Shown piece after piece: positions 25,667 to 34,701 of a stretch of DNA of 55,415 nt (the stretch's first letter is position 1; each line of letters begins with the position of its first letter). The translations under genes and the position numbers were made by a program. This stretch comes from Oscillospiraceae bacterium (GTDB taxonomy: Bacteria > Bacillota > Clostridia > Oscillospirales > Acutalibacteraceae). The stretch is from contig SVPN01000007.1 of the NCBI GenBank assembly GCA_015065805.1, positions 1-55,415 on the forward strand. The letters run 5' to 3'. The notes below the pieces were generated by a model. That model was not told the origin of the DNA, ran no database searches, and saw nothing but the letters and a program-made list of their open reading frames with translations.

Positions 25667-25697
25667 TTTCTTATAAAACGAAAAGGAGCTGATGACG

Positions 25698-27374
25698 ATG
25701 CTGAAGACACCGTTTGAAAAAGGCGATGTGCCGTTTGCCGACTATCCGCGCCCGCAGCTGATGCGCGATTCGTATCTGTGCCTCAACGGCAAGTGGACGA
25801 TGAACATCCGACGGGATAAACGGGCGGTGGAAACCTGCACCGTCACGGTGCCGTTTCCGCCCGAATCGGCGGCATCGGGATGCGACAAGCCGATTCGCCC
25901 GACCGATACGCTCGAGTATATGCGTACATTTTCGCTCCCGACGGGATTTGTGAAAGACCGCGTGATTCTGCATATCGGTGCGGTCGATCAGGAGGCATCG
26001 GTGTTTGTCAACGGTATGACTGTCGGGCCGCGTGGAGGCGGATATCTGCCGCTTTCGTGGGATATTACCGACGCACTTTGTGAGGGCGAAAATGAACTGC
26101 GGGTTGTGGTGACCGACCCGCTGGATCCCGATATTCCTTACGGCAAGCAACGAAAAAAGCGCGGCGGGATGTGGTATACACCCATCAGCGGCATCTGGCA
26201 GACCGTGTGGCTGGAGAGTGTGCCAAAGCGGTATATCCGTTCGCTTCGCATCATCCCGACGCTTGACAGCGTCACGGTGAAGGTGTTCGGCGGCACAGCC
26301 GAAAAATGCCTGACCCTTGACGGCAGGGAGTACCGCTTCGAGGGGGACAGCATCACGCTGACGATCGACGATCCCGTGCATTGGTCGCCCGAAAATCCGC
26401 ATCTGTATGATTTTACATTGCGGTCGGGTGAGGATACGGTCACGTCCTATTTTGCGCTTCGCACGCTGTCGGTCGGCGAGGTAAACGGTACGCCGCGTCT
26501 GCTTCTCAACGGCAAACCGTATTTTTTCAACGGTCTGTTAGATCAAGGGTATTTTGCCGACGGCATCTACCTGCCGTCCTCCGAAGAAGGCTACCGCTTT
26601 GATGTGCGGCTGACCAAAGAGTTAGGCTTCGACACGCTTCGTAAGCACATCAAGATCGAGCCTGAGGTGTTTTATTACGAATGCGATAAGCAAGGCGTGA
26701 TCGTGTTTCAGGATATGGTGAATAACGGTCGCTACAGCTTCCTGCTTGATACTGCACTCCCGACGATTGGCTTGCGTCAGCGTTTGCCTCGCCGCCGTTC
26801 CAAGCGACAGCGCGCTGTGTTTGAGGGGTATGCCCGTGCCACCGTCGCGCATCTGTATAATCATCCCTGCGTGTGCTGTTACACCATTTTCAACGAGGGC
26901 TGGGGGCAGTTTGATGCCGACGGTATGTACCGCAAGCTCAAGGCGCTTGATCCTACACGCATCTGGGATACGACCTCGGGGTGGTTTTTCGGTAAGGAAA
27001 GCGATGTGCAGAGCGAGCACGTGTATTTCCGACCCGTGAAGCTCAAAGCGGGCAAAAGACCGCTGGTGCTGTCGGAATTCGGCGGCTATTCGTGCGCGAT
27101 CGAGGGACATATGTTCAATCCGCAGAAGGTGTACGGCTACCGTTTGTTTGACACACCGCAGGCGTTGACACAGGGGTTGCTGTCGCTGTATCGCGACGAG
27201 ATCCTTCCTGCCGTGCGCAACGGGCTTTGTGCGGCGATCCTGACACAGCTTTCGGATGTAGAGGATGAGGTCAACGGATTTGTGACCTATGACCGTCAGG
27301 TCGTCAAGGTCGATACGGCGGCAATGCGGGCGGTCAACGAAGAACTGACAGCGGCATTTGAGGAATGTATATAA
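25698..27374 (+). CDS. Glycoside hydrolase family 2 protein
   Basis: About 558 residues. The order is sugar-binding jelly-roll domain (about 20-170), immunoglobulin-like domain (about 175-270) and TIM barrel (about 275-555). The acid/base glutamate is about E400 in IFNEGWG and the nucleophile about E460 in LSEFGGY. It has no signal peptide, so it works in the cytoplasm on an imported beta-galactoside, beta-glucuronide, beta-mannoside or similar sugar; specificity cannot be read. The ATG at 25698 is favoured over 25692 because AGGAG then lies 9 bp upstream. It is single-gene with its own promoter and terminator, and convergent with an MFS transporter gene that might import its substrate. Confidence 0.9.
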   Translation: MLKTPFEKGDVPFADYPRPQLMRDSYLCLNGKWTMNIRRDKRAVETCTVTVPFPPESAASGCDKPIRPTDTLEYMRTFSLPTGFVKDRVILHIGAVDQEASVFVNGMTVGPRGGGYLPLSWDITDALCEGENELRVVVTDPLDPDIPYGKQRKKRGGMWYTPISGIWQTVWLESVPKRYIRSLRIIPTLDSVTVKVFGGTAEKCLTLDGREYRFEGDSITLTIDDPVHWSPENPHLYDFTLRSGEDTVTSYFALRTLSVGEVNGTPRLLLNGKPYFFNGLLDQGYFADGIYLPSSEEGYRFDVRLTKELGFDTLRKHIKIEPEVFYYECDKQGVIVFQDMVNNGRYSFLLDTALPTIGLRQRLPRRRSKRQRAVFEGYARATVAHLYNHPCVCCYTIFNEGWGQFDADGMYRKLKALDPTRIWDTTSGWFFGKESDVQSEHVYFRPVKLKAGKRPLVLSEFGGYSCAIEGHMFNPQKVYGYRLFDTPQALTQGLLSLYRDEILPAVRNGLCAAILTQLSDVEDEVNGFVTYDRQVVKVDTAAMRAVNEELTAAFEECI

Positions 27375-27425
27375 TAAAAAAAGCGGTCTTTTCATGAAAA
27401 GTTCATGAAAAGACCGCTTTTTATT
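27375..27425. terminator. Bidirectional terminator
   Basis: Long stem (AAAAAAGCGGTCTTTTCATGAA and its complement), tetraloop-sized loop, with A and T runs on both flanks. It separates GH2 and MFS genes. Confidence 0.92.
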
Positions 27426-28593
27426 ATTTGTGTTGCGGCGTGACCAGGCGGTTGAGCCGTTCGGACATCCCGATCAGCAACAGGAAGAACAAGGCGATGT
27501 ATACGGGAAACCATCCTGCGCTGATGTGATCGGCGATCAGACCGAATACGGGAGGGGCTAAACAGCTTCCCGCGTATGCCGCCGCCATCTCAATACCGAT
27601 GATGGCACCCGAATAGTCCTCCCCGAAGTTTACAGGGGTCGAATGAATGAAGCTCGGGTAGATCGGCGCACAGCCGAGACCGAAAACAAAGATACCGAGG
27701 ATCGCGGCAATATCGGCAGAAACAGGCAACAAAATCAACGTAATACCGCCGGCGGCAACCGCAATGCCGATGCGGATCATATTCTTGTCGCGGACACGGT
27801 CGGCAACAAAGCCGCTGATAAGCCGCCCGATCATCATACCGAGATAAAACAGTGAGGCAAGAGAAGCCGCTTGTTCGGCGGGAAGCTGACGGAATTCCGT
27901 AAGATAGCTTGCCGACCACACCATAGCGGTCATTTCCGCCGCGCAATAGGCGAAGAATGCCAACAGCAGTTCCTTGACACCGCGGATGCGAAGCACCTGC
28001 AGCGCACCGACCGACGGGGAAGCAGGAGCGCCGTCGCTGTCGGCGGTCGGACGCTTCCAAAGAGGCAACGACAGAAACAAAAAGACCGTCAGCACTGTCT
28101 GAATAAGAGAAACGGTGCGGTAACCGTGCTCCCAGACACCCGTGTGGGTCAGGTACGCACCCATAATGTACGGGCCGACGGAAGCACCTACACCCCAGAA
28201 GCAGTGAAGCCAGTTCATATGCCGCGCTTTATAGTGCGTGGCGACGTAGTTGTTGAGTGCCGCATCCACAGCCCCCGCACCCAGCCCGTAGGGAAGTGCC
28301 CATAAGCACAGCTGCCACAGCGCAGAGGAAACCGAGAATCCGAACAGTGCCGCCGCGGTCATCCCGACGCTGACGGCGGTGACGGTGGCGGCACCGAAGC
28401 GTTTGGTCAGACGATCGGAGGCGAGACTCGAGAGGATCGTGCCGATCGTGATGATAAACGAAATCAACCCGGCCGCCGAAAGCGGTGCACCGATCTCAAG
28501 GTGCATCACAGGCCACGCCGCACCGAGCAGACCGTCGGGCAGGCCAAGGCTGATAAAACTGATATACACAATGGCAAGCAGAAGAGATGCCAC
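27424..28593 (-). CDS. MFS transporter
   Basis: 389 residues, about twelve membrane spans. The N-terminus (SFISLGLPDGLLGAAWPVM) and the DRLTKRFG loop between spans 2 and 3 match the major facilitator superfamily, closest by pattern to FucP/YfkF-like sugar permeases. GTG start with GGAGGCGG upstream. A minus-strand promoter lies at 28634-28661. Substrate unknown; the convergent GH2 gene hints at a sugar. Confidence 0.9.
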   Translation of the reverse strand: MASLLLAIVYISFISLGLPDGLLGAAWPVMHLEIGAPLSAAGLISFIITIGTILSSLASDRLTKRFGAATVTAVSVGMTAAALFGFSVSSALWQLCLWALPYGLGAGAVDAALNNYVATHYKARHMNWLHCFWGVGASVGPYIMGAYLTHTGVWEHGYRTVSLIQTVLTVFLFLSLPLWKRPTADSDGAPASPSVGALQVLRIRGVKELLLAFFAYCAAEMTAMVWSASYLTEFRQLPAEQAASLASLFYLGMMIGRLISGFVADRVRDKNMIRIGIAVAAGGITLILLPVSADIAAILGIFVFGLGCAPIYPSFIHSTPVNFGEDYSGAIIGIEMAAAYAGSCLAPPVFGLIADHISAGWFPVYIALFFLLLIGMSERLNRLVTPQHK

Positions 28594-28633
28594 GAAAACC
28601 GCCTCCGTTCAGCTGTTATAAACAGTACCTACT

Positions 28634-28661
28634 ATTATAGCGGGCAAGCGCGAAAAAGCAA
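28634..28661 (-). promoter_or_regulatory. Promoter of the MFS gene
   Basis: Read leftward: TTGCTT, 16 bp, TATAAT. Confidence 0.65.
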
Positions 28662-28737
28662 GATGAATTTATCGTTTTGGCGGTCTTTTTTTGGTCGCCT
28701 TCGCCGTATGGTGCGGCAGTTGTCGCTTCTGTTTGTG

Positions 28738-28766
28738 AGCGGAAAAGAATTATTTTCCGCTTTTTA
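28738..28766 (+). terminator. Orphan terminator-like hairpin upstream of the heat-shock promoter
   Basis: 9-bp perfect stem AGCGGAAAA, 6-nt loop, then a run of T on the plus strand. No plus-strand gene precedes it; it may shield the hrcA promoter from read-through. Confidence 0.55.
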
Positions 28767-28787
28767 CAAATCTTTCACAAATGGTGG

Positions 28788-28816
28788 TTGACAGATGCCG
28801 CGGGGTGTGGTAAAGT
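28788..28816 (+). promoter_or_regulatory. Heat-shock operon promoter
   Basis: TTGACA, 17 bp, TAAAGT; the CIRCE operator follows at once and covers the transcription start. Confidence 0.85.
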
Positions 28817-28820
28817 AGCA

Positions 28821-28847
28821 TTAGCACTCAAGAGGCAAGAGTGCTAA
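28821..28847. promoter_or_regulatory. CIRCE operator (HrcA binding site)
   Basis: TTAGCACTC, 9 bp, GAGTGCTAA: a perfect match to the CIRCE consensus. HrcA, encoded directly downstream, would repress the operon here. Confidence 0.97.
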
Positions 28848-28867
28848 CGCCGAAAGGAGGAGGATGT

Positions 28868-29893
28868 ATGGCACCGCTTTCCACCCGAAAAAAAGCCGTT
28901 TTAGCGGCTGTGATCGAAAGCTACATCCGCACGGGTGAGCCTGTCGGCTCCAAGGCCGTGGTGATGATGCTGGAAAATGCCGTGTCCTCCGCGACCATCC
29001 GCAACGATATGGCGGAGCTGGCAATGCTCGGGTATCTCGAACAGCCGCATACCTCGGCAGGGCGAATCCCGACAGCAAAGGCCTTTCGGCTGTACATCGA
29101 TGAGCTGATGCCGCATCGCGGACTGGAAACCGACCGCCGCGACCGCATTGTCCACCGCCTTGAGCAGGCGGCGGGTGACCCTGAGCGACTGCTGTCCGAA
29201 GCGGCGCAGATGCTCAGCGAAGCGACGGGCTGTGCGGCGATGACCACCGCTCCGCGCGAAACCGCCAACACGCTTCGCCGTGTGGAGCTTGTGCGGATGT
29301 CGGCGCGCACCGTGATGGTGGCGCTGATGACCTCGTCGGGAAGCCTGCGCAGTCGTCTTTGCCGCGTGGATGCAACGGTGGACGAGGAACGTTTGCAGGT
29401 GCTGTGCACGTTGTTGACCGATGTGTTTGTCGGTCGTCCCTTGTCCGAGATTCACCAATCCGAGTTGCAACAGCTGTTGATCGCACTCGGCACGGAAGGG
29501 TTGCTGATGGCAAGCCTCATCACGGGCTTTTACGAACTTGTGCGCGAGTCGGCGCAAGCGGATGTGCTTCTTGCCGGACAGCTCAAATTGCTGGAAAACC
29601 CCGATTATCAGTGGGACAGCGCACGTTTGTTGCTGAGCTTCCTTTCCAGGCAGGATCAGCTTGCGGCAATGCTTGCCGCGTATACGGGCGGACTTCACGT
29701 GCTTCTGGGCAGTGAAAGCCTTTGCCCCGAGCTTCGCGGCTCCAGCGTCATTGTGACGCATTACTCGCCCGACGGACACCAACGCGGTACGATCGGTCTG
29801 ATCGGTCCTGTCCGTATGGATTACGCCGATACGATTCCGCAGCTGGAATTCATCGCCGGTACGATGGAACGCCTGATGGCGGAGCTGTGGTGA
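28868..29893 (+). CDS. hrcA: Heat-inducible transcription repressor HrcA
   Basis: 341 residues from the ATG at 28868, which has AAAGGAGGAGG upstream. The N-terminal winged helix is visible (TRKKAVLAAVIESYIRTGEP, then SSATIRNDMAELAMLGYLEQPHTSAGRIPTAKAFR), followed by the GAF-like HrcA domain. It binds CIRCE and represses the class I heat-shock genes, with GroEL as the usual folding modulator. First gene of hrcA-grpE-dnaK-dnaJ, autoregulated by the CIRCE at 28821-28847. Confidence 0.97.
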   Translation: MAPLSTRKKAVLAAVIESYIRTGEPVGSKAVVMMLENAVSSATIRNDMAELAMLGYLEQPHTSAGRIPTAKAFRLYIDELMPHRGLETDRRDRIVHRLEQAAGDPERLLSEAAQMLSEATGCAAMTTAPRETANTLRRVELVRMSARTVMVALMTSSGSLRSRLCRVDATVDEERLQVLCTLLTDVFVGRPLSEIHQSELQQLLIALGTEGLLMASLITGFYELVRESAQADVLLAGQLKLLENPDYQWDSARLLLSFLSRQDQLAAMLAAYTGGLHVLLGSESLCPELRGSSVIVTHYSPDGHQRGTIGLIGPVRMDYADTIPQLEFIAGTMERLMAELW

Positions 29894-29911
29894 TTAAATC
29901 TTGCAAAACAG

Positions 29912-29931
29912 CGTATACTGAACGGTATACG
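29912..29931. repeat. Short palindrome before grpE
   Basis: CGTATAC, 6 bp, GTATACG, ending just upstream of the AAAGGAG site of grpE. It could be a small mRNA hairpin next to the ribosome binding site or an operator. Confidence 0.5.
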
Positions 29932-29948
29932 AAAGGAGATACATAAGT

Positions 29949-30461
29949 ATGTGTGAAGAAAAAGAGACTCCCGTGACCGAAGAAGAGGTCGCAGGAGAGG
30001 TACAGGAGCCCGTTGATGAGGCGGCTGCAAAAATCGCCGAGTTAGAGGCGGCACTCGCATCACAGCAGGAGCAATACACCCGTATGCTTGCGGAGTACGC
30101 CAACTACAAGCGCCGCACCGAGCAGGAAAAGGAGCAGATCGGCACCTTTGCCAAAGCGGATGTGCTGGCACGCCTGCTTCCCGTGATCGACGATCTGGAC
30201 CGTGCGGCGGATGCACCCGACGGCCCCGATTATCGCAAGGGTGTGGATATGATCGTCAATAAGTTCCACAGCGAGCTTGAAAAGTTAGGTCTGAGCGAGA
30301 TCTCCGCACTCGGTGAACCGTTTGACCCCGAAGTGCATCACGCCGTAATGCGCGAGGATGCGGACGGCGTCGAGCCCGACACCGTGACCGAGGTGTTTCA
30401 AAAAGGCTATCGCTTCGGCGATCGCGTGGTACGTCCCGCAATGGTACGCGTAGCAAACTAA
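29949..30461 (+). CDS. grpE: Nucleotide exchange factor GrpE
   Basis: 170 residues. An acidic, disordered N-terminus is followed by a long coiled coil (about 25-80, including YTRMLAEYANYKRRTEQEKEQ) and the beta-wing domain with PFDPEVHHAVMRED and the C-terminal VFQKGYRFGDRVVRPAMVRVA. GrpE promotes ADP release from DnaK. It lies between hrcA and dnaK as usual in Firmicutes. Ribosome binding site AAAGGAG. Confidence 0.97.
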   Translation: MCEEKETPVTEEEVAGEVQEPVDEAAAKIAELEAALASQQEQYTRMLAEYANYKRRTEQEKEQIGTFAKADVLARLLPVIDDLDRAADAPDGPDYRKGVDMIVNKFHSELEKLGLSEISALGEPFDPEVHHAVMREDADGVEPDTVTEVFQKGYRFGDRVVRPAMVRVAN

Positions 30462-30522
30462 ATCAGAGCAGATGCTCTCTTTTATACAAGTACACACTCA
30501 CTTATTATAGGAGGAATTTCAA

Positions 30523-32340
30523 ATGGCAAAAATCATTGGTATTGACCTTGGTACCACCAACTCGTGTGTGGCGGTGATCGAGGGCGGCGAAGCAGTCGTT
30601 ATCCCCAACGCGGAGGGCGCGCGCACGACGCCGTCGGTTGTCGGCTTCAAGAAGGACGGCGAGCGTATGGTCGGTCGCACCGCCAAGCAGCAGGCGGTCA
30701 GCAACCCCGAGCGCACCGTGTCGTCCATCAAGCGTGAAATGGGCACCGATTATAAAGTGACCATCGAGGGTAAGACATACACCCCGCAGGAAATTTCCGC
30801 TATGATCCTGCAAAAGCTCAAGAGCGATGCGGAAGCGTATCTCGGTGAGCCGGTGACCGAAGCGGTCATCACCGTCCCGGCATACTTCTCCGATGCACAG
30901 CGCCAGGCAACCAAGGACGCCGGTAAGATCGCGGGCCTCGAAGTCAAGCGTATCATCAACGAGCCCACCGCCGCGGCTCTTGCTTACGGTGCGGACAAAG
31001 AAGCCGAGCAGAAGATCATGGTCTATGACCTTGGCGGCGGTACATTCGACGTGTCCATCATCGAGATGGGCGACGGCATCCAGGAAGTGCTTGCTACGGC
31101 GGGCAATAACCGCCTGGGCGGCGACGACTTCGACCAGAAGATCGTCGAATGGATGATCGCAGAGTTCAAGAAGGCGGAGGGTATTGACCTCGGCGCTGAC
31201 AAGAGCCCCGAAGGCCAGACCGCCATTCAGCGTCTGTATGACGCCGCAGAAAAAGCGAAGATCGAGTTGTCGGGCGCGATGACCAGCTCCATCAACCTGC
31301 CGTTTATCGCGCAGTCGGAGGACCGTCGTCCTGTCCACCTTGACCTGACGCTCACCCGTGCCGAGTTCAACCGTCTGACCGCCGACCTCGTGGAAAAGAC
31401 GATGGGCCCCGTGCGCCAGGCGCTCAAGGACAGCGGTCTGAAGACCTCGGAAATCGACAAGGTGTTGCTTGTCGGCGGCTCGACCCGTATCCCTGCGGTG
31501 CAGGAAGCGGTCAAGAGCTTTATGGGCAAAGAGCCGTTCAAGGGCATCAACCCCGACGAATGTGTTGCAATGGGTGCCGCGATTCAGGGCGGCGTGCTCG
31601 GCGGCGATGTCAAGGGCCTTCTGCTTCTCGATGTCACCCCGCTGTCGCTGGGTGTCGAGACGATGGGCGGCGTGATGACCCGTGTCATCGAGCGCAACAC
31701 CACCATCCCCACCAAGAAGAGCCAGATCTTCTCTACGGCGGCTGACAATCAGCCCTCCGTTGAGATCCACGTCCTGCAGGGCGAGCGCGAGTTCGCCGCG
31801 GACAATAAGACGCTCGGTATGTTCCGTCTGGACGGCATTGCGCCCGCTCCGCGCGGCATCCCGCAGATCGAGGTGACCTTTGATATCGACGCCAACGGCA
31901 TCGTCAATGTCAGCGCGAAGGATATGGCAACGGGTCGCGAGCAGAAGATCACCATCACCTCCAACACCAATATGTCCAAGGAAGATGTCGAGAAGGCGGT
32001 GCGCGATGCAGAAGCCTATGCGGCAGAGGACAAGAAGCGCCGCGAGGCGGTTGAAGCCCGCAACGAAGCGGATCAGGCGGTCTATCAGTGTGAAAAGGCA
32101 CTGACCGATTTCGGTGACAAGATCAGCGAAGAGGAAAAGGCTTCCGTGCAGGCGAAGATCGACGAGCTCAAGGAAGCGCTCAAGGGCGAGGATATCGACG
32201 CGATCAACGCGAAGAAGGAAGAGCTGATGAAGGTGTTCGGCGAGATCGCAACGAAAGCCTATCAGGCGGCAAATCCGCAGGGTGATGCGCCTGCTGACGG
32301 TGCGGGCGAAGACGGCTTCTACGACGGCGACGTGCAATAA
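30523..32340 (+). CDS. dnaK: Chaperone DnaK (Hsp70)
   Basis: 605 residues, normal for Gram-positive DnaK. The ATPase domain has [25 protein letters not shown] and [11 protein letters not shown]; the linker/substrate domain begins after [14 protein letters not shown]. The Gram-positive deletion in the N-terminal quadrant appears to be present ([20 protein letters not shown]). The tail is glycine- and aspartate-rich. Ribosome binding site AGGAGG. A strong hairpin lies between dnaK and dnaJ. Confidence 0.98.
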   Translation: MAKIIGIDLGTTNSCVAVIEGGEAVVIPNAEGARTTPSVVGFKKDGERMVGRTAKQQAVSNPERTVSSIKREMGTDYKVTIEGKTYTPQEISAMILQKLKSDAEAYLGEPVTEAVITVPAYFSDAQRQATKDAGKIAGLEVKRIINEPTAAALAYGADKEAEQKIMVYDLGGGTFDVSIIEMGDGIQEVLATAGNNRLGGDDFDQKIVEWMIAEFKKAEGIDLGADKSPEGQTAIQRLYDAAEKAKIELSGAMTSSINLPFIAQSEDRRPVHLDLTLTRAEFNRLTADLVEKTMGPVRQALKDSGLKTSEIDKVLLVGGSTRIPAVQEAVKSFMGKEPFKGINPDECVAMGAAIQGGVLGGDVKGLLLLDVTPLSLGVETMGGVMTRVIERNTTIPTKKSQIFSTAADNQPSVEIHVLQGEREFAADNKTLGMFRLDGIAPAPRGIPQIEVTFDIDANGIVNVSAKDMATGREQKITITSNTNMSKEDVEKAVRDAEAYAAEDKKRREAVEARNEADQAVYQCEKALTDFGDKISEEEKASVQAKIDELKEALKGEDIDAINAKKEELMKVFGEIATKAYQAANPQGDAPADGAGEDGFYDGDVQ

Positions 32341-32350
32341 TGAAATACGG

Positions 32351-32387
32351 TCGGTATAGGAGCGGGCATTGCTCGCTCCTATACCGA
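32351..32387 (+). other. Intercistronic hairpin between dnaK and dnaJ
   Basis: 14-bp perfect stem TCGGTATAGGAGCG with a 9-nt loop and no T-run, so not a classical terminator. It probably protects or processes the dnaK mRNA end, giving more DnaK than DnaJ. Confidence 0.6.
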
Positions 32388-32405
32388 TGTTGAGGAGAAT
32401 CTCCA

Positions 32406-33551
32406 ATGGCAGAAAAACGCGATTATTACGAGGTACTCGGACTGCAAAAGGGTGCTTCGGATGACGAGATCAAAAAAGCGTATCGCAAAAAAGCAAAGCA
32501 ATATCACCCCGACCTGAACCCCGACAACCCCGAAGCAGAGGCGAAGTTCAAGGAAGTCAACGAGGCTTACGAGGTGTTGTCGGACAGCGAGAAAAAAGCG
32601 CGTTATGACCAATACGGTCACGCAGGTGTCGATCCCAACTTCGGCGCAGGCGGCGGTGGCGGCTACGGTGGCTACGGCGGCGGTATGGACTTCGACTTCG
32701 GTGATATTTTTTCGTCGTTCTTCGGTGGCGGCGGCGGTCGCCGCGGCAGTAACCCGAACGCACCGCGTCAGGGCGGCGATGTGGCGGCATCGGTGATTCT
32801 CTCGTTTGAGGAATCGGCAAAGGGCTGTAAAAAGCAGATCGAAGTCACACTGGTGGAAAGCTGTCCCGATTGCGCGGGAAGCGGCGCCAAAAAAGGTACA
32901 TCCCCGAAAACCTGTCCGCACTGCGGCGGCAGCGGTCAGGTGCGCCGTCAACAGCGCACCCCGTTCGGCGTGATGCAGACACAGGCGGCGTGTGAGCGTT
33001 GCCGCGGTACGGGACGGATCATCGAAACGCCCTGCCCGACCTGCAACGGCAGCGGTCGCGTCACCGCGCGTCGCACCGTCGGTGTCAATATCCCGGCGGG
33101 TATTGACGACGGGCAGACCATCATCATCCGCGGCAAGGGTAATGCCGGTCAGAACGGCGGACCTGCGGGCGATCTGCAGGTGCGCGTGACGGTGCGTCCG
33201 CATCCGCTGTTTGAGCGTCACGGCAACGACATTTACTGCGATCTGCCGTTGACCTTTGTGCAGGCGTCACTCGGCGCGGAGATTCAGGTACCCACGCTTG
33301 ACGGCAAGGAGCCGTTTACGATTAAAGAGGGTACACAGCCCGGCGAAATGCTTCGCCTGAAGGGCAAAGGCTTCCCCGATGTGCACGGTCGTCGCCCGGG
33401 CGATCTGATCTTCCGTGTCACGATCGAGGTGCCGCGCAACCTGTCCTCCGAGCAAAAAGAGATGCTGCGCCAATTTGACAGCTCGACATCGGACAAGAAT
33501 TATCAGAAGCAAAAAGGCTTCTTTGATAAGCTCAAGGATTTGTTCAATTAA
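32406..33551 (+). CDS. dnaJ: Chaperone DnaJ (Hsp40)
   Basis: 381 residues. The J-domain carries the HPD motif in [11 protein letters not shown] glycine/phenylalanine-rich segment (about 75-110) follows, then four CxxCxGxG zinc-binding repeats ([32 protein letters not shown]) and the C-terminal substrate-binding domains. It stimulates DnaK ATPase. Last gene of the heat-shock operon, followed by a terminator. Confidence 0.98.
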   Translation: MAEKRDYYEVLGLQKGASDDEIKKAYRKKAKQYHPDLNPDNPEAEAKFKEVNEAYEVLSDSEKKARYDQYGHAGVDPNFGAGGGGGYGGYGGGMDFDFGDIFSSFFGGGGGRRGSNPNAPRQGGDVAASVILSFEESAKGCKKQIEVTLVESCPDCAGSGAKKGTSPKTCPHCGGSGQVRRQQRTPFGVMQTQAACERCRGTGRIIETPCPTCNGSGRVTARRTVGVNIPAGIDDGQTIIIRGKGNAGQNGGPAGDLQVRVTVRPHPLFERHGNDIYCDLPLTFVQASLGAEIQVPTLDGKEPFTIKEGTQPGEMLRLKGKGFPDVHGRRPGDLIFRVTIEVPRNLSSEQKEMLRQFDSSTSDKNYQKQKGFFDKLKDLFN

Positions 33552-33553
33552 AA

Positions 33554-33593
33554 TAAGAGAGCAGAACGGGTTTTTCGTTCTGCTCTCTTTGTT
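33554..33593. terminator. Terminator after dnaJ
   Basis: Stem AGAGAGCAGAACG with its complement, 6-nt loop, then TTGTTTTA. Also usable by the convergent WYL gene. Confidence 0.85.
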
Positions 33594-34571
33594 TTATAGG
33601 TTTTCTGCCGCTTTTGTCACCATATTGCGATAGGCATCCTTTGCCTCAAAGGGGGCTGTGATGCGGATTTTGCCGCCGAATTCGAACACCCAGCCGTAGA
33701 AGGTGGGGGACAGCGAAACGGGAGCGGTCGCTTTGAAATGCTGCTCATCCACGATGGCGGTCTGTACATCGTCTCCGAAGCGGTCGATGATCACGCGCAT
33801 CATATCGTTGGTGCATTCTAACTCCACAACGACCTCCTTGCCCTTGTACATCTGAAACACGCTTTGTGTGTAGTCGCTCAGGTCAAAGCCCTCGGGAGCG
33901 GGAATGGCACTTTCCTGCGCGATTTCAGGCGGTGCGGCGATGCGGTCCACGCGAAACACCGTGATGTCGTGTCGCTTGTGACTCCAGCCGACCACATAGT
34001 AATAGTCTCCGTTCCATACACAGGCGTAGGGGCTTAAGGTGTACACCTCGCCGTCGCCGCGGAGCGTTTTCTGCTTGTCGGGCGTGTAGTCGGTATAGGT
34101 GAAGTGGATCGCTTTGTTGCGGTCGATGGCGTTGTTGATGGCATCGATGATGTAGTAGATGCTCTCGTTGCTCGGCTTGGCGGTCGAGACGCTGAGCGGA
34201 CGCTTGCGCAGCATATCCGCCTGATGCACGCTCACAAGGGAATACAGCTTTTCGGTCAACTCGGCACTTTTCTTGTCGGTCAGGCATTTGGAAGAGCCGA
34301 TGGCATCGGCAAGCAGACGGAGCTCGGGAGTCTGAAATACACGCTCACCGACGAAAAAGCGATTCTGTGTGGAGCGCACCGTGACGATATCCACACCGAA
34401 GGCGATCAGCTCGTCCAGATCGCGCTGAAGCGTGGTGCGGTGTGCGTCAATGCCGTAATTCTCCTTCAACAAACGGGTGACCTCGGCAAAGGTCAACGGA
34501 TGCTGTTCATCGGAATAGGTTTCCAGGATCTTCAGCATCGCCAGCAAACGCGGCTTGGTTGTTTTCTCCAT
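33594..34571 (-). CDS. WYL-domain transcriptional regulator
   Basis: 325 residues from the ATG at 34571 (GGAGGCGATACG upstream). The N-terminal helix-turn-helix (about 8-60, including DAHRTTLQRDLDELIAFGVDIV) is DeoR/HTH_11-like. The WYL domain (about 140-215) has the conserved tryptophan/tyrosine region (VWNGDYYYVVGWSHKRHDITVFRVDRI), and a WCX-like domain closes the protein. WYL regulators sense ligands, often nucleic acids or nucleotides. It is divergent from an NSS transporter gene; control of that gene is possible but not shown. Longer upstream reading is rejected because it enters the promoter region. Confidence 0.9.
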   Translation of the reverse strand: MEKTTKPRLLAMLKILETYSDEQHPLTFAEVTRLLKENYGIDAHRTTLQRDLDELIAFGVDIVTVRSTQNRFFVGERVFQTPELRLLADAIGSSKCLTDKKSAELTEKLYSLVSVHQADMLRKRPLSVSTAKPSNESIYYIIDAINNAIDRNKAIHFTYTDYTPDKQKTLRGDGEVYTLSPYACVWNGDYYYVVGWSHKRHDITVFRVDRIAAPPEIAQESAIPAPEGFDLSDYTQSVFQMYKGKEVVVELECTNDMMRVIIDRFGDDVQTAIVDEQHFKATAPVSLSPTFYGWVFEFGGKIRITAPFEAKDAYRNMVTKAAENL

Positions 34572-34593
34572 CGTATCGCCTCCATTGTATTCT

Positions 34594-34622
34594 ATTATAA
34601 GGGATGGAGCGGGCAAAAACAA
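34594..34622 (-). promoter_or_regulatory. Promoter of the WYL regulator gene
   Basis: Read leftward: TTGTTT, 17 bp, TATAAT. Confidence 0.7.
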
Positions 34623-34640
34623 GGAAATTGTCAAAAAAAC

Positions 34641-34669
34641 TTGCAATTTGTTTAGTGATTTAGTATAAT
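34641..34669 (+). promoter_or_regulatory. Promoter of NSS transporter 1
   Basis: TTGCAA, 17 bp, TATAAT, 32 bp before the start. Divergent from the WYL promoter, with 18 bp between the two -35 boxes. Confidence 0.8.
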
Positions 34670-34701
34670 AAAGTATCTTTTCAACAGAGGAGAGGATATT
34701 T

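Noticed and set aside
28663-28791. 42-codon ORF between the MFS and hrcA promoters
   Set aside because: No ribosome binding site, crosses a terminator hairpin, and ends in the hrcA -35 box.
30505-32406. 633-codon open frame opposite dnaK
   Set aside because: Antisense shadow of dnaK; the product is not family-like and no start signal is present.
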